In this document: positions 41,394-51,156 of the stretch, one piece after another | Layout: each line of letters begins with the position of its first letter | Position numbering within the stretch: the first letter of the stretch is position 1 | Assembly: GCA_027077805.1 (NCBI GenBank) | Contig: JALWTS010000038.1 | Coordinates: 1-54,519, forward strand | From: Gammaproteobacteria bacterium | Lineage (GTDB): Bacteria; Pseudomonadota; Gammaproteobacteria; JABHGC01 | DNA length: 54,519 bases | Direction: 5' to 3' | The notes under the pieces: model-generated | What the model was told of the DNA's origin: nothing | The model's database searches: none | The model's input: only the letters and a program-made list of their open reading frames with translations | Position numbers and translations under genes: made by a program

Positions 41394-42785
41394 ATGAAAT
41401 TTTATCCATTGATTATTGTTGGATTATTACTAACTGGATGTACTGCCTTAGATGGGTCTGGCGTACATCCTAATTATAAAAACACAAGGTTTTTGCCCCG
41501 TTCAAATTCTGATGCGGATATTAGGATAGCATTTTCAGAATCAAATCAAGTGGCCACAATAGAAAAAAAAGCAACCGCAACCGTTGAAACAAATCAGTTG
41601 CCACAAACCAATGTTGTTATTGACAAAGACAAATACAAAGACAAAAACAGCGGCAATCATCAGAATAAGTCAACATCAAAACAAGTTGAAATCTGGCAAC
41701 GACAATTACGGCAAGAATTTTTAAATCAGCAACAGCAATCACAAAATTCACAAAATATTGTTGTGTCACCTTTTGCCCCCCAAGCGTCGATAAAGCCAAT
41801 TCCAAAGCAAAACTCGCCATTATTTCCTAAGCCCTTGTCGAAACAAAATCCTATTATTATTTTTTCACATCAACAAGGGGAGGAAATTCCATTAAGTAAA
41901 TTAATTGTTATGAACTATTTGTTTTTACCGCAGGCAGAAGGCGATTATTTATTGGCATTGCTTGATGGTAAAGTGAAGAGCAAGCTGAAACAAAAAATGG
42001 GACGTTTAATTGTAGGAGAATTGCCTGTTGGTCAACACCAAGTTACCTTAAAATTATATGACAAAGCCAATCGGTTTAGAAAGCAACGGTTTGATTTAGC
42101 ATTTACAGTGAAACCAAAGACGATGATTGCGGGCGCAAAAACAGTGGAATCGGTGCTTGAATCCCCTAGAAAAGTAAGCAAAGTATTGGCATTACCCGAT
42201 AAAAAAACCAAAGCTCCATCAAGTCGCAAAGCCAAGCAAAATCAACAAATTCTAGCCAAACTCCCCCAATTAAAACAATCTACTGTTAGCAATCTTCCTA
42301 AGTGGAATGCGGTTGACTTGCCTAAACAGCGTTTAAAATCTGACGTAGTTGCAACAAGCAACGTCAGGCAAATACCAACACCCTCCCAAGCAACGAAAGT
42401 TATTCAGATACCAGCAAAGGTGGAAGCAGTGCCAACTGTTGTTAATAATACTAAGCAAACGTCCACTAAAACTGTTGTTAAAGCAACGCCACTGGAAACA
42501 ACCACAGACTCACCACGAATTAAGTTTGTTTCTCACCAAAGTGGTGATATTATTTCTGCTAAAAAATTAGTGTTGCTAAAGTATGAATTTAAACCACAAC
42601 ATTCAGGTGAACATCTACAATTATTTGTCGATGATCAATTAAAACAAATGTTACGCCAATCCAAGGGGCAATTTATTCCTGGGCAATTATCAGTGGGTAA
42701 ACATCAAATTCGTTTGGAATTACATGATAAAGATTATCAATTTTTAGGTGTTAGCAAGACGATTGAGTTAATTGTCCAAAAATAA
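41394..42785 (+). CDS. Lipoprotein with two copies of an Ig-like domain
   Basis: A 463-residue lipoprotein with lipobox LLLTGC (C16 lipidated). The N-terminal 150 residues are low-complexity and Gln/Lys-rich. Two homologous segments of about 88 residues follow, at 153-240 and 374-463. Each begins FSHQQGE/FVSHQSGD and contains KLIVMNYLF/KLVLLKYEF, then a hairpin, then VGQHQVTLKLYDK/VGKHQIRLELHDK. They are joined by a basic, Ser/Thr/Lys-rich linker. The repeated strand pattern suggests Ig-like beta sandwiches, perhaps carbohydrate- or envelope-binding. No function is known to me. Start chosen at ATG 41394; a TTG directly before it is in frame. Confidence 0.75.
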   Translation: MKFYPLIIVGLLLTGCTALDGSGVHPNYKNTRFLPRSNSDADIRIAFSESNQVATIEKKATATVETNQLPQTNVVIDKDKYKDKNSGNHQNKSTSKQVEIWQRQLRQEFLNQQQQSQNSQNIVVSPFAPQASIKPIPKQNSPLFPKPLSKQNPIIIFSHQQGEEIPLSKLIVMNYLFLPQAEGDYLLALLDGKVKSKLKQKMGRLIVGELPVGQHQVTLKLYDKANRFRKQRFDLAFTVKPKTMIAGAKTVESVLESPRKVSKVLALPDKKTKAPSSRKAKQNQQILAKLPQLKQSTVSNLPKWNAVDLPKQRLKSDVVATSNVRQIPTPSQATKVIQIPAKVEAVPTVVNNTKQTSTKTVVKATPLETTTDSPRIKFVSHQSGDIISAKKLVLLKYEFKPQHSGEHLQLFVDDQLKQMLRQSKGQFIPGQLSVGKHQIRLELHDKDYQFLGVSKTIELIVQK

Positions 42786-42817
42786 CACGATAATAAATAT
42801 AATAACAAGGATAAAAA

Positions 42818-43156
42818 ATGAAACAACTCATCGTAGTCTTATTGCCATTATTATTAATGGCTTGTGCTAACTCGGAATTTTCGCCTTCTGTTAATCGTGG
42901 TAGTTATTCGCCTTATCAGGGGGACGTGAATGTATTATCACAATTTCCAAGCACTAATACTTATATCAAATTAGGCACAGTGACAGTAACAGGTGGCATT
43001 ACCCATAATCAAGAGAGTTTAATCCATCAACTTAAACTAAAAGCAGCTGCCCATGGGGCCAATGCAGTGGTGATTAATCATAAACTTTCAGGCGATTTTT
43101 CTTTTTCTAAAGGCTATCGTTCTACTATTTCTGGTATTGCTATCCTTATTGAGTAA
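42818..43156 (+). CDS. Small lipoprotein
   Basis: A 112-residue lipoprotein with lipobox LLLMAC (C16). The mature part ends in a compact alpha/beta unit (IKLGTVTVTG, QESLIHQLKLKAAAHGANAVVINHKLSG, STISGIAILIE). The phrase LKxxAAxxGANAVVI resembles the fold seen in YbjQ- and RcsF-like small envelope proteins, but the match is too short for a name. AAGGA upstream of the ATG. It ends one base before the convergent gene at 43157. Confidence 0.7.
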   Translation: MKQLIVVLLPLLLMACANSEFSPSVNRGSYSPYQGDVNVLSQFPSTNTYIKLGTVTVTGGITHNQESLIHQLKLKAAAHGANAVVINHKLSGDFSFSKGYRSTISGIAILIE

Positions 43157-43591
43157 TCAATATACTTGTCCACGATAAACTTTTTTAACTTCTTTTTCAG
43201 TTTTAACTTCCTTGTTATTATTAATAACTTGTGCATCATTAGTAGCTTGTTTTTCATCTTCATAAATAGGCACACCACGGTAGTGTTTGATAACTTTTCT
43301 GGTTGGCTTATTTGCGTCAGCACTAACGTCATTTTGTTTGGGGTTTTCAGTAAATCCATTTGGTTGAGCAGTAGTCTGTTGTTTCATAGCAGTTAATAGC
43401 TTTAATTCATCACCTAACTCATGCAGTTTGGGATTAGTTGAGATTGGAATATAAGTAAAAATCCAATGCATCAAATTATCTTGAGTTAGTGGAATACGAA
43501 TGTTGAATTCTTGGTAAATACATTTACGAATTTCCACAATAATTTTAATGCTAGTTGGTGTTAGCTCAGGCATTAATAAATCTTGACTCAT
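43157..43591 (-). CDS. Unknown protein with two YRG motifs
   Basis: A 144-residue soluble protein I do not recognise. The first 70 residues look folded and helical (TPTSIKIIVEIRKCIYQEF, then NLMHWIFTYIP). The rest is low-complexity and charged and carries two copies of a short motif, KHYRGVPIYED and KVYRGQVY at the very C-terminus, similar to the YRGxxY element of DUF4278 proteins. Ribosome binding site GGAGG upstream of the ATG. Confidence 0.65.
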   Translation of the reverse strand: MSQDLLMPELTPTSIKIIVEIRKCIYQEFNIRIPLTQDNLMHWIFTYIPISTNPKLHELGDELKLLTAMKQQTTAQPNGFTENPKQNDVSADANKPTRKVIKHYRGVPIYEDEKQATNDAQVINNNKEVKTEKEVKKVYRGQVY

Positions 43592-43639
43592 GATTATTTC
43601 CTCCTACTCTCTCTAATATATAAGCATAAATAATGCCAA

Positions 43640-43996
43640 TTATTTTATATGTTGCCAGTCATCCCCATAATGAATGGTAATTTCTTGATTTGGCTTAATA
43701 TTTTTCAGACTGTAAAGATCAAAACCGTCAAATTCCGCATTGGGTTTAGAGCTGTGATTTAAATAACGGAGCAAATTTCGACCACAACGCCCTATAATGG
43801 TGCCGTCTTCTTCCGTTAACCATAAAACATATTGACCATTTCTTTTAGCGGTAGGACCTTGATAAGTTCCAATATAACAGCCTTTCGCAATCAGGCATTT
43901 GGCAAAAAGCCCTGTACCATGAATACTAGACGGTGCGGAATAAACTAATTTAGTAGAGTTCTTTGGTATGGTTAAGGTGGCGTTCTTTGGTGTCAT
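43640..43996 (-). CDS. SET-domain protein (putative protein lysine methyltransferase)
   Basis: A 118-residue minimal SET domain. Motifs in order: IHGTGLFAKCLIAKGCYIGTY (SAM-binding GxG region), RYLNHSSKPNAEFDG (NHS catalytic motif) and EITIHYGDDW (C-terminal Tyr motif). There is no pre-SET or post-SET cysteine cluster. SET proteins methylate lysines on protein substrates. Bacterial targets are mostly unknown. I chose the ATG at 43996, giving a 47-base overlap with the 3' end of the acyl-CoA synthetase gene in another frame. A TTG at 44017 is the alternative. Every plausible start lies inside the upstream gene, so expression is probably coupled to it. Confidence 0.82.
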   Translation of the reverse strand: MTPKNATLTIPKNSTKLVYSAPSSIHGTGLFAKCLIAKGCYIGTYQGPTAKRNGQYVLWLTEEDGTIIGRCGRNLLRYLNHSSKPNAEFDGFDLYSLKNIKPNQEITIHYGDDWQHIK

Positions 43997-45626
43997 CTCG
44001 TAATTGTTTTTTGTCAATTTTACCCACGCTAGTTTTGGGGATGTGTTTAAAAAAATAAATTTTATCAGGAATGGCCCATTTGCTAATCAAACCCTGTTTC
44101 ACAAAAGGTTGTAACCATTGCTTGATTTCTTCCAAACTTAAATTTAAAGGTTCTGAGGTAACAATACAAGCGGCAGGTCGCTCATTCCATTGGGGATCAG
44201 GAGCGGCAACCACCGCAACTTCATGTACTCTGGGATGTTGTCCAATTAGATTTTCTAATTGTAGCGATGAAATCCATTCACCACCTGATTTTATCACATC
44301 TTTTTTTCTATCCGTAATATTAATATAGTGATCTTGGTCAATAAAACCAATATCACCTGTATGCAGATAACCTTGTTGCCATAAGTTTGCAGAGGCTTGT
44401 TTATTATTTAAATAACCTTGGGTTAACCAAGGACTTCTCACCACTATTTCACCAATGGTGTCAACTTTATTTGTCAGGTGTTGTTGTTCATTTTCAATTT
44501 TGACTTCAACGAAAGGGATAGGACGACCCGCTTTGCAACGGTGTTTCACTTGCTGTTCTATGGGTTGTTTAAGTTGCTCAGGGCTTAATAATGCCAAACT
44601 CAAAATTGGGCAGGTTTCGGATAAACCATAACCTGCATAAATTTCAATATCTTTATCCATTGCCGCTTCAGCTAACACTTGTGGTAAGGCTGAACCACCA
44701 ATCACTAATTTCCAACCTAAGAAATTCACTTGTTTGCTATAAGGATGTTGCAATAACATTTGCAAAATAGTCGGAACACAATGCGAAAAGGTGACTCGTT
44801 CTGTTTCGATAAGTTTTAGTAATTTTTCAGGCTCATATTTTCCTGGGTAAATTTGTTGCATACCTAACATGGTTGCCAGGTATGGCATCCCCCAAGCATG
44901 AACATGAAACATTGGGGTAATGGGCATATAAACATCATTGGAATCAATGCGACCTTGGGCGGCAATGCTTGCAACGGCAGTACTTGCCGATAAGGTATGT
45001 AATACTAATTGTCTATGGCTAAAATACACACCTTTAGGATCACCAGTGGTACCTGTGGTGTAAAACAAGGTGGCACAACTATCCTCAACAAAATCTGGAA
45101 AGTCATAGGGTTTATTATTGTATTGGGTGATTAATGCCTCATATTCACCAACAAATTGAATGGGACTTTGAATTTTTGTACTAGTTTCGTTAATAACAAG
45201 CCATTGTTTAACGGTTTGTATATCTGCCAAATAAGGCTCTAGTAATGCCAGAAAATCACTGTGAATAATAATCACATCATCTTTGGCATGATTAATCGTA
45301 TATAAAATTTGCTGGGGTGATAAACGAATATTAACAGTATGTAATATCGCACCTAACATTGGAATGGCAAAAAAACATTCCAAATAACGATGGCTATCCC
45401 AATCTAAAACCGCAATGGTATCCCCCGCATTGATACCTAAATGAGTTAAAGCATGAGCTAAAGCATCCAAACGACTAAAAAATTGCGGATAACTATAACG
45501 TTTATTGCCATAAACAATTTCATGGCCATGATGATAGGTTTTCGCACTATGTAATAGTTGTTTAATTAATAATGGATAATGATAAGCAGAGTCGGTTTTA
45601 TCAATAAGTTTTGTGGTGGATATCAT
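43950..45626 (-). CDS. Acyl-CoA synthetase (AlkK-like medium-chain fatty-acid--CoA ligase)
   Basis: A 558-residue adenylate-forming enzyme. The P-loop is TLFYTTGTTGDPKGVYFSH. Other blocks are YAGYGLSETCPIL, YLHTGDIGFIDQDHYINITDRKKDVIKSGGEWIS (hinge) and the catalytic Lys near the end (IPKTSVGKIDKKQLRD). The sequence style fits the AlkK/medium-chain ligase group. It activates free fatty acids, probably shorter than those used by the ligase at 22018. Its start overlaps the stop of the CPBP protease gene by 4 bases (ATGA), and its 3' end overlaps the SET-domain gene. Confidence 0.9.
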   Translation of the reverse strand: MISTTKLIDKTDSAYHYPLLIKQLLHSAKTYHHGHEIVYGNKRYSYPQFFSRLDALAHALTHLGINAGDTIAVLDWDSHRYLECFFAIPMLGAILHTVNIRLSPQQILYTINHAKDDVIIIHSDFLALLEPYLADIQTVKQWLVINETSTKIQSPIQFVGEYEALITQYNNKPYDFPDFVEDSCATLFYTTGTTGDPKGVYFSHRQLVLHTLSASTAVASIAAQGRIDSNDVYMPITPMFHVHAWGMPYLATMLGMQQIYPGKYEPEKLLKLIETERVTFSHCVPTILQMLLQHPYSKQVNFLGWKLVIGGSALPQVLAEAAMDKDIEIYAGYGLSETCPILSLALLSPEQLKQPIEQQVKHRCKAGRPIPFVEVKIENEQQHLTNKVDTIGEIVVRSPWLTQGYLNNKQASANLWQQGYLHTGDIGFIDQDHYINITDRKKDVIKSGGEWISSLQLENLIGQHPRVHEVAVVAAPDPQWNERPAACIVTSEPLNLSLEEIKQWLQPFVKQGLISKWAIPDKIYFFKHIPKTSVGKIDKKQLRDDTKERHLNHTKELY

Positions 45627-46519
45627 GAGCTTTGTTTTTTAGGGTAATATATGAAATAGTATAGAAGAGTTAAAATACTTAGCCAAATGAAGGTAAGATA
45701 GCCAGTAATGCCATCATATTGACCGACAAGAAAGCCTAAGTCTGAGTCAGCACTATCGGTTAATTTTTTGCTGATTTTAATACTCATTACCCAGCCAGCA
45801 TGAATACCCACACAGAGGGCAATATTTTGACGATGTTGTCGTACCATTGCTAAAAAAACGCCTGCCATAAACAAGGCTAAAAATGAATCCAATTGATTAT
45901 TTTGAGGGGTAACACTGTCTTGTAAAATCAATAAACCTGAAAACCATTGCACATGGTTTGCTTGGATTTCTAATCGACTGCGTAAAAAATGAATACCTGC
46001 ATATAATACCGCCGTTGCTAATATAGCAAATACTATTGACGCTTGACGGCGAATGCCTGAATATAAGGCACCTCGAAAAAAAGTTTCTTCAATTAATGCG
46101 ACAATTAAGCCAGTAAACAAGCCATATAATCCTAGTTTAATTAAATTAACTAAGGTATGGTCAAAATCTGGATCAACTTGACGTATGCCTAAAATAAACA
46201 AACTAATCGCTACTGTGCCTAACATAAAAATTCCAATCCCAATGCCAATGGCAACTTGAGATAAAAATTTGCTTAATGCTAAGTCATAACCTAAGGCTTG
46301 ACGATTTGTTAACTGTTGCTGTTTTAAAAACCAATAAAAACTAAGCAGGGCCAATAGCATGGGCAAACGATGTGCGACCTTATCAAATGGGATGTCATAA
46401 AATAGCAAAATAAACTGATAAACAGGATAAGATAGTAACGAACCGAGTGTTAAAAAAAATAACAAAAATAGAATAAAATGCCATAAGGGTTTCACAAGTT
46501 TTCCAACATAACTCGCCAA
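45623..46519 (-). CDS. CPBP-family intramembrane metalloprotease
   Basis: A 298-residue polytopic membrane protein of the CAAX-protease/bacteriocin-processing (CPBP) family. The glutamate motif is EETFFRG (E144, E145, R149), followed by the metal-binding histidines H177 in YAGIHFLRS and H240 in CVGIHAGWV. About eight membrane segments. These are glutamyl-type intramembrane proteases. Substrate unknown. It is the first gene of a minus-strand unit with the acyl-CoA synthetase and the SET-domain protein. The region upstream is shared with the divergent LpxL-like gene. Confidence 0.87.
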   Translation of the reverse strand: MASYVGKLVKPLWHFILFLLFFLTLGSLLSYPVYQFILLFYDIPFDKVAHRLPMLLALLSFYWFLKQQQLTNRQALGYDLALSKFLSQVAIGIGIGIFMLGTVAISLFILGIRQVDPDFDHTLVNLIKLGLYGLFTGLIVALIEETFFRGALYSGIRRQASIVFAILATAVLYAGIHFLRSRLEIQANHVQWFSGLLILQDSVTPQNNQLDSFLALFMAGVFLAMVRQHRQNIALCVGIHAGWVMSIKISKKLTDSADSDLGFLVGQYDGITGYLTFIWLSILTLLYYFIYYPKKQSS

Positions 46520-46640
46520 TTAAAATCTTAAAATCAAGTATTATTGATAAGATTACAAATTGCAAATTGTAATTCTATCAGTTTCGTTGCTTATAATTTG
46601 CTAAACTATAAATTCTTTGTGCACAAAATATAAATTTATT

Positions 46641-47612
46641 ATGAATTGGCAATTTTTTCTGCCGCACTATTGGTTGGTATGGTTATTTTTAGGGATATTA
46701 TGGGTAATTGCCCAATGGCCTTATGCTTGGCAAATGGCAATAGGGCGTGGTTTAGGGCGATTATTGTATGCTTTAATGCCACTGCGTCGGCATTTTGCTG
46801 AAGTCAATATTGGCTTTTGTTTTATTGACAAAGAGGAAGTAACTAAACAACAATTATTAAAACAACATTTTGAATCCTTTGGTATGGGGATTATTGAAAC
46901 AGGCATGGCTTGGTGGGCACCGAATGCGAACTTAGACAAACTGGTGACAATTCAAGGTTTAGAATATTTAACCACTGAATTAGAACGAAATCATGGGGTG
47001 ATTTTACTCAGTGCTCATTTTACCTCATTAGAATTAGGCGGGCGGTTATTAAATTTATATCAAACCTTTGATGCTTCTTATCGTTTACAAAAACGTAATT
47101 TATTATTCAATCATATTATGACGAAATATCGAAATAAACATATTAATCAGGCCATTGATAGTCGTAATATTCGGCAAATGTTGCGTTGCTTAAAATCTGG
47201 TCATGCTTTATGGTATGCCCCTGATCAAGATCATGGGCGTAAAAATAGTGTTTTTGTACCTTTTTGCCATGTTTCGGCAGCAACCGTGTCTGCTACTGCA
47301 AAATTTGTTAAATTAACGCAGGCTAAAGTGATACCATTTTTTACGCAACGCTTATCTAACAATCAAGGTTATCGGATTATATTATCACCTGCCTTAGAAA
47401 ATTTCCCTGTGGATAATGAGGCTGAAAATGCCAGAAGAATTAACAAAATTATTGAGGCTTGGATTCAATTAGCACCTGAGCAATACTTATGGAATCATCG
47501 GCGTTTTAAAACTCGACCTAATCCTGATGATCCGAAATTATATCGACCAAAACCCAAGAAAATTAGGAAAATAATTAAAAGATGGATTGCAAGTCAAGCA
47601 TTTTTTCGATAA
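46641..47612 (+). CDS. lpxL: Lipid A biosynthesis acyltransferase (LpxL/HtrB type)
   Basis: A 323-residue inner-membrane acyltransferase. An N-terminal membrane segment (about 10-30) is followed by the catalytic block LLSAHFTSLELGG, which contains the HX4E motif of E. coli LpxL. Then come YRLQKRNLLFNHIM, a WYAPDQDHGRKNSVFVPF block (acceptor binding) and a C-terminal YLWNHRRFKTRP. It adds a secondary acyl chain, lauroyl in E. coli, to Kdo2-lipid A. Start at ATG 46641; an upstream TTG (46617) is less likely. LpxM is a less likely alternative. Confidence 0.9.
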   Translation: MNWQFFLPHYWLVWLFLGILWVIAQWPYAWQMAIGRGLGRLLYALMPLRRHFAEVNIGFCFIDKEEVTKQQLLKQHFESFGMGIIETGMAWWAPNANLDKLVTIQGLEYLTTELERNHGVILLSAHFTSLELGGRLLNLYQTFDASYRLQKRNLLFNHIMTKYRNKHINQAIDSRNIRQMLRCLKSGHALWYAPDQDHGRKNSVFVPFCHVSAATVSATAKFVKLTQAKVIPFFTQRLSNNQGYRIILSPALENFPVDNEAENARRINKIIEAWIQLAPEQYLWNHRRFKTRPNPDDPKLYRPKPKKIRKIIKRWIASQAFFR

Positions 47613-47626
47613 AATCGAATTTCCTT

Positions 47627-47708
<82 letters not shown>

Positions 47709-47831
47709 GCATTTCTTATCATTTCTTGATTGTTTCATCAACAAATTCGTCTATATTTAATCTACCCTTATAGCATTATTTAATGTATTATATGAGCTTT
47801 TTGCAATCGACAGTTTTAATGAGGTAATAAA

Positions 47832-49127
47832 ATGCAGGTTTCAATTGAAACAAAGCAAGGTTTAGAACGATGTGCTACCATTAAAATTCCTAGTCAGGAT
47901 TTAAAGCAAGCCGTCAATAAAAAAATTCAAGAATATGCTAGGCAAGCTCATGTGAATGGATTTCGTCCTGGAAAAGTTCCCGTAAAAATAGTAAGACAAC
48001 GCTTTGGTCAGAAACTCGAACACGAAGCCCAAATGGATATGGTGCAGTCTAGTTTTTCAGATGTCATGCGACAAGAAAATATTTACCCCGTCATGCAACC
48101 ATTGGTGAATATTGTGGGACAAACTGAGGATGACTTTTTTACCTACCAAGCAACATTTGAAGTCTTTCCTGAGTTTAAATTAGCCGATTTGAAAGAAGAA
48201 AGCATTGTGCAACCTGTGGTTGAAATTACCTCTGATGATCTTGATAAAATGATTGATAGTTTACGTCAACAACGTTTAATTTGGGATGCGGTAGAACGTC
48301 CTGCTCAGAAAGATGACAAAATCACATTTGATTTAGCAGGAACCATTGATGGTGAACCATTTGATGGTGGTGTTGCCAAAGATATTCCATTGGTATTAGG
48401 TGAAGGTCGGATGATCGATGGATTTGAAGAAAAATTGCAAGGTGCAAGTATTGGTGAAACTGTGGTCATGGATTTAACTTTTCCAGAGGATTATCATAAA
48501 AAAGATGTGGCAGGCAAAGCGGTGCATTTTGAGGTAACTGTCAATTTAATTGAGCAAGCGGTTAAGCCCGAAGTCGATGCGGAATTTATTCGAGATTTTG
48601 GTGTTGATAGTGGTGAATTAGACGATTTTCATCACGAAATTAAACAAAATATGCAACGAGAGTTAGATCAAAAATTGCACCAAATTATGAAAGATAAAAT
48701 TTTTGATTTATTGTTGGAAAAAAATCCCATTGATTTGCCAAAATCCTTAATTGCTAGTGAAGCGAAAAAACTTTATGACGAAGCTCAACAGCGAAATCAA
48801 CAAGAGGTGTCGTTGCCAAAAGAATTATTTGAAAGCCAAGCAAAACGCCGTATTCACTTAGGCTTAGTGTTTGCGGAATTAATGAAACAATATCAATTAG
48901 AGCCTGATCCAGAAAAAGTCGAACAAAAAATTGATCAGATGGTCGCAAGTTATGAAGAACCTGAACTTTTAAAACAGATGTATTACCAAAATAAAGAACA
49001 ACTAGAAATTATCGAACAAATTGTGCTTGAAGATCAGATGATGGCAATTATCCAATCACAATTGACATTAGTGGAAACTCCCCAAACTTTTTCTGAAATT
49101 ATGAATCCTAATGGAGAGACTGAATGA
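47832..49127 (+). CDS. tig: Trigger factor
   Basis: A 431-residue ribosome-associated chaperone and prolyl isomerase. The N-terminal ribosome-binding domain carries the signature [17 protein letters not shown] (about 41-57). The central FKBP-like domain spans about 150-245 ([19 protein letters not shown], then [12 protein letters not shown]), and the helical C-terminal domain closes the protein. It cradles nascent chains at the tunnel exit. GAGG lies upstream of the ATG. Its TGA overlaps the clpP ATG, so the two are translationally coupled. Confidence 0.96.
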   Translation: MQVSIETKQGLERCATIKIPSQDLKQAVNKKIQEYARQAHVNGFRPGKVPVKIVRQRFGQKLEHEAQMDMVQSSFSDVMRQENIYPVMQPLVNIVGQTEDDFFTYQATFEVFPEFKLADLKEESIVQPVVEITSDDLDKMIDSLRQQRLIWDAVERPAQKDDKITFDLAGTIDGEPFDGGVAKDIPLVLGEGRMIDGFEEKLQGASIGETVVMDLTFPEDYHKKDVAGKAVHFEVTVNLIEQAVKPEVDAEFIRDFGVDSGELDDFHHEIKQNMQRELDQKLHQIMKDKIFDLLLEKNPIDLPKSLIASEAKKLYDEAQQRNQQEVSLPKELFESQAKRRIHLGLVFAELMKQYQLEPDPEKVEQKIDQMVASYEEPELLKQMYYQNKEQLEIIEQIVLEDQMMAIIQSQLTLVETPQTFSEIMNPNGETE

Positions 49128-49753
49128 AAACAGCAATGGATACCCAAGCCGTTGGTTTAGTGCCTATGGTGGTAGAACAAACGCCTAGAGGCGAGCGAGC
49201 CTATGATATTTATTCTCGATTATTAAAAGAACGGGTAGTGTTTATTGTTGGCCAAGTAGAAGATTATATGGCAAATTTAATTGTGGCTCAGTTATTATTT
49301 TTGGAATCTGAAAATCCTGATAAAGATATTCATTGTTATATTAATTCTCCGGGTGGATCGGTATCGGCGGGTTTAGCAATTTATGATACCATGCAATTTA
49401 TTAAACCTCATGTTAGCACTATGTGTATTGGTCAAGCGGCCAGTATGGGGGCTTTATTACTTGCAGGAGGTGAGAAAGGGAAACGCTATTGTTTAAAACA
49501 TTCTAGGGTAATGATTCACCAACCTTTAGGTGGTTTTCAAGGCCAGGCGACAGATATTGAAATTCATGCCAAGGAAATTTTATTGGTAAGAGAGCGTTTA
49601 AATCATATTTTAGCCTCACATACCGGACAAGATTTAGGGGCTATTCAACGTGATACTGACCGTGATAATTTTATGAGTGCTGAAGAAGCCCTTGAATATG
49701 GATTAATTGACCAAATATTGGTTCGTAGAGAATCCCAAGAGACCGAGAACTAA
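49124..49753 (+). CDS. clpP: ATP-dependent Clp protease proteolytic subunit
   Basis: A 209-residue serine peptidase that forms the tetradecameric chamber of ClpXP. Catalytic triad: S107 in GQAASMGA, H132 in MIHQPLGG and D181 in RDTDRDNF. The structural block [21 protein letters not shown] is intact. The ATG at 49124 has GGAGAG upstream and overlaps the tig stop. An internal ATG at 49136 is also possible. clpX follows after about 110 bases. Confidence 0.97.
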   Translation: MKTAMDTQAVGLVPMVVEQTPRGERAYDIYSRLLKERVVFIVGQVEDYMANLIVAQLLFLESENPDKDIHCYINSPGGSVSAGLAIYDTMQFIKPHVSTMCIGQAASMGALLLAGGEKGKRYCLKHSRVMIHQPLGGFQGQATDIEIHAKEILLVRERLNHILASHTGQDLGAIQRDTDRDNFMSAEEALEYGLIDQILVRRESQETEN

Positions 49754-49834
49754 AATTTGACTTAATTTAATTGGATGGTTTAAGTTGAGCTTAAATGTTC
49801 TATATTTTAATTATAAACTAAAGAAAGACGGGAG

Positions 49835-49861
49835 CCACATTCGTGTGGATGATAAAAAGTA
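49835..49861 (+). promoter_or_regulatory. Hairpin between the SD-like site and start codon of clpX
   Basis: GGGAG (49830-49834) is the only Shine-Dalgarno-like sequence before clpX, but it is 27 bases from the ATG. Between them is a stable stem CCACA/TGTGG closing a TTCG tetraloop (49835-49848). Folding would shorten the effective distance to about 13 bases. A short frame, ATG at 49849 (MIKSNE then TGA), also overlaps the clpX start. Confidence 0.4.
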
Positions 49862-51127
49862 ATGAGTGATTACAAACAAAAAGATGATGATGGAAAGCTA
49901 CTTTATTGCTCATTTTGTGGAAAAAGCCAACATGAAGTTCGTAAATTAATCGCAGGCCCTTCGGTTTATATTTGTGATGAATGTGTGGAATTGTGTAATG
50001 ATATTATTCGAGAAGATGTGACCGAAAGCAGTGAAAACCACAATCATTTGCCAAAACCAAAAGAAATTAATGCGGTTTTGGATGAATACGTTATTGGTCA
50101 GGAACAAGCGAAAAAAGTGTTATCCGTAGCGGTTTATAACCATTACAAGCGTTTAAGTGCGGATAAGCGTGGTGATGTTGAATTAGCAAAAAGTAATATT
50201 TTATTAGTTGGCCCTACGGGGTCAGGTAAGACCTTGCTCGCTGAAACTTTAGCCCGATTGTTGGATGTTCCTTTTACGATAGCCGATGCGACAACTTTAA
50301 CCGAAGCGGGTTATGTGGGTGAAGATGTCGAAAATATTATTCAAAAGCTATTACAAAAATGTGACTACGATTTAGAAAAGGCTCAAACAGGCATTGTTTA
50401 TATTGATGAAATCGACAAAATTTCACGCAAGGCTGATAATCCCTCTATTACTCGTGATGTGTCAGGTGAGGGAGTGCAACAAGCCTTACTCAAATTAATT
50501 GAGGGGACGGTAGCCGCCGTTCCACCCCAAGGGGGACGTAAGCATCCTCAACAAGAATTTCTACAAGTTGATACAAGCAATATGTTGTTTATCGTCGGGG
50601 GGGCGTTTGCAGGCTTAGATAAAATTATTTTAGAACGTTCTGCAAAAACGGGTATCGGTTTTTCTGCCGAAGTTAAAAGCAAAGACGATTCACGCAGTAT
50701 TAGCGAATTATTTTCTGAAATTGAACCAGAGGATTTAATTCGTTATGGTTTAATTCCTGAATTTGTTGGACGTTTACCTGTGATTGCTAATTTACAAGAG
50801 TTAGATGAAGACGCATTGCTGAGGATTTTAATAGAGCCTAAAAACTCATTAACCAAACAGTATAAACGTCTGTTTGATATGGAAGGGTGTGAATTAGATT
50901 TTCGTGAAGATGCGCTGCGTCAAGTTGCGAAAAAAGCAATGGAACGTAAAACGGGGGCGAGAGGTTTGCGTACTATTTTAGAACATGTCTTACTCGATAT
51001 TATGTATGATTTACCTTCAATGGATGATGTCGTTAAGGTTGTGGTTGACGGTAGTGTCATTTTAGGTGAGGCAGACCCTTATATGATTTTTAGTCATTCA
51101 CCTAAAAAACAGATGATTGCAGAATAA
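49862..51127 (+). CDS. clpX: ATP-dependent Clp protease ATPase subunit
   Basis: A 421-residue AAA+ unfoldase. The N-terminal zinc-binding domain has C16, C19, C38 and C41 (YCSFCGKS, then ICDECVELC). The AAA+ core has Walker A GPTGSGKT, Walker [11 protein letters not shown], pore loop GYVGED and sensor-like [14 protein letters not shown]. It also carries the IGF-type ClpP-docking loop ([10 protein letters not shown]). It feeds substrates, including ssrA-tagged proteins made with the tmRNA encoded at 11213-11567, into ClpP. The start region lacks a close ribosome binding site. Confidence 0.97.
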   Translation: MSDYKQKDDDGKLLYCSFCGKSQHEVRKLIAGPSVYICDECVELCNDIIREDVTESSENHNHLPKPKEINAVLDEYVIGQEQAKKVLSVAVYNHYKRLSADKRGDVELAKSNILLVGPTGSGKTLLAETLARLLDVPFTIADATTLTEAGYVGEDVENIIQKLLQKCDYDLEKAQTGIVYIDEIDKISRKADNPSITRDVSGEGVQQALLKLIEGTVAAVPPQGGRKHPQQEFLQVDTSNMLFIVGGAFAGLDKIILERSAKTGIGFSAEVKSKDDSRSISELFSEIEPEDLIRYGLIPEFVGRLPVIANLQELDEDALLRILIEPKNSLTKQYKRLFDMEGCELDFREDALRQVAKKAMERKTGARGLRTILEHVLLDIMYDLPSMDDVVKVVVDGSVILGEADPYMIFSHSPKKQMIAE

Positions 51128-51156
51128 ATATATAGTTATTAAGGATAGGCATCACA

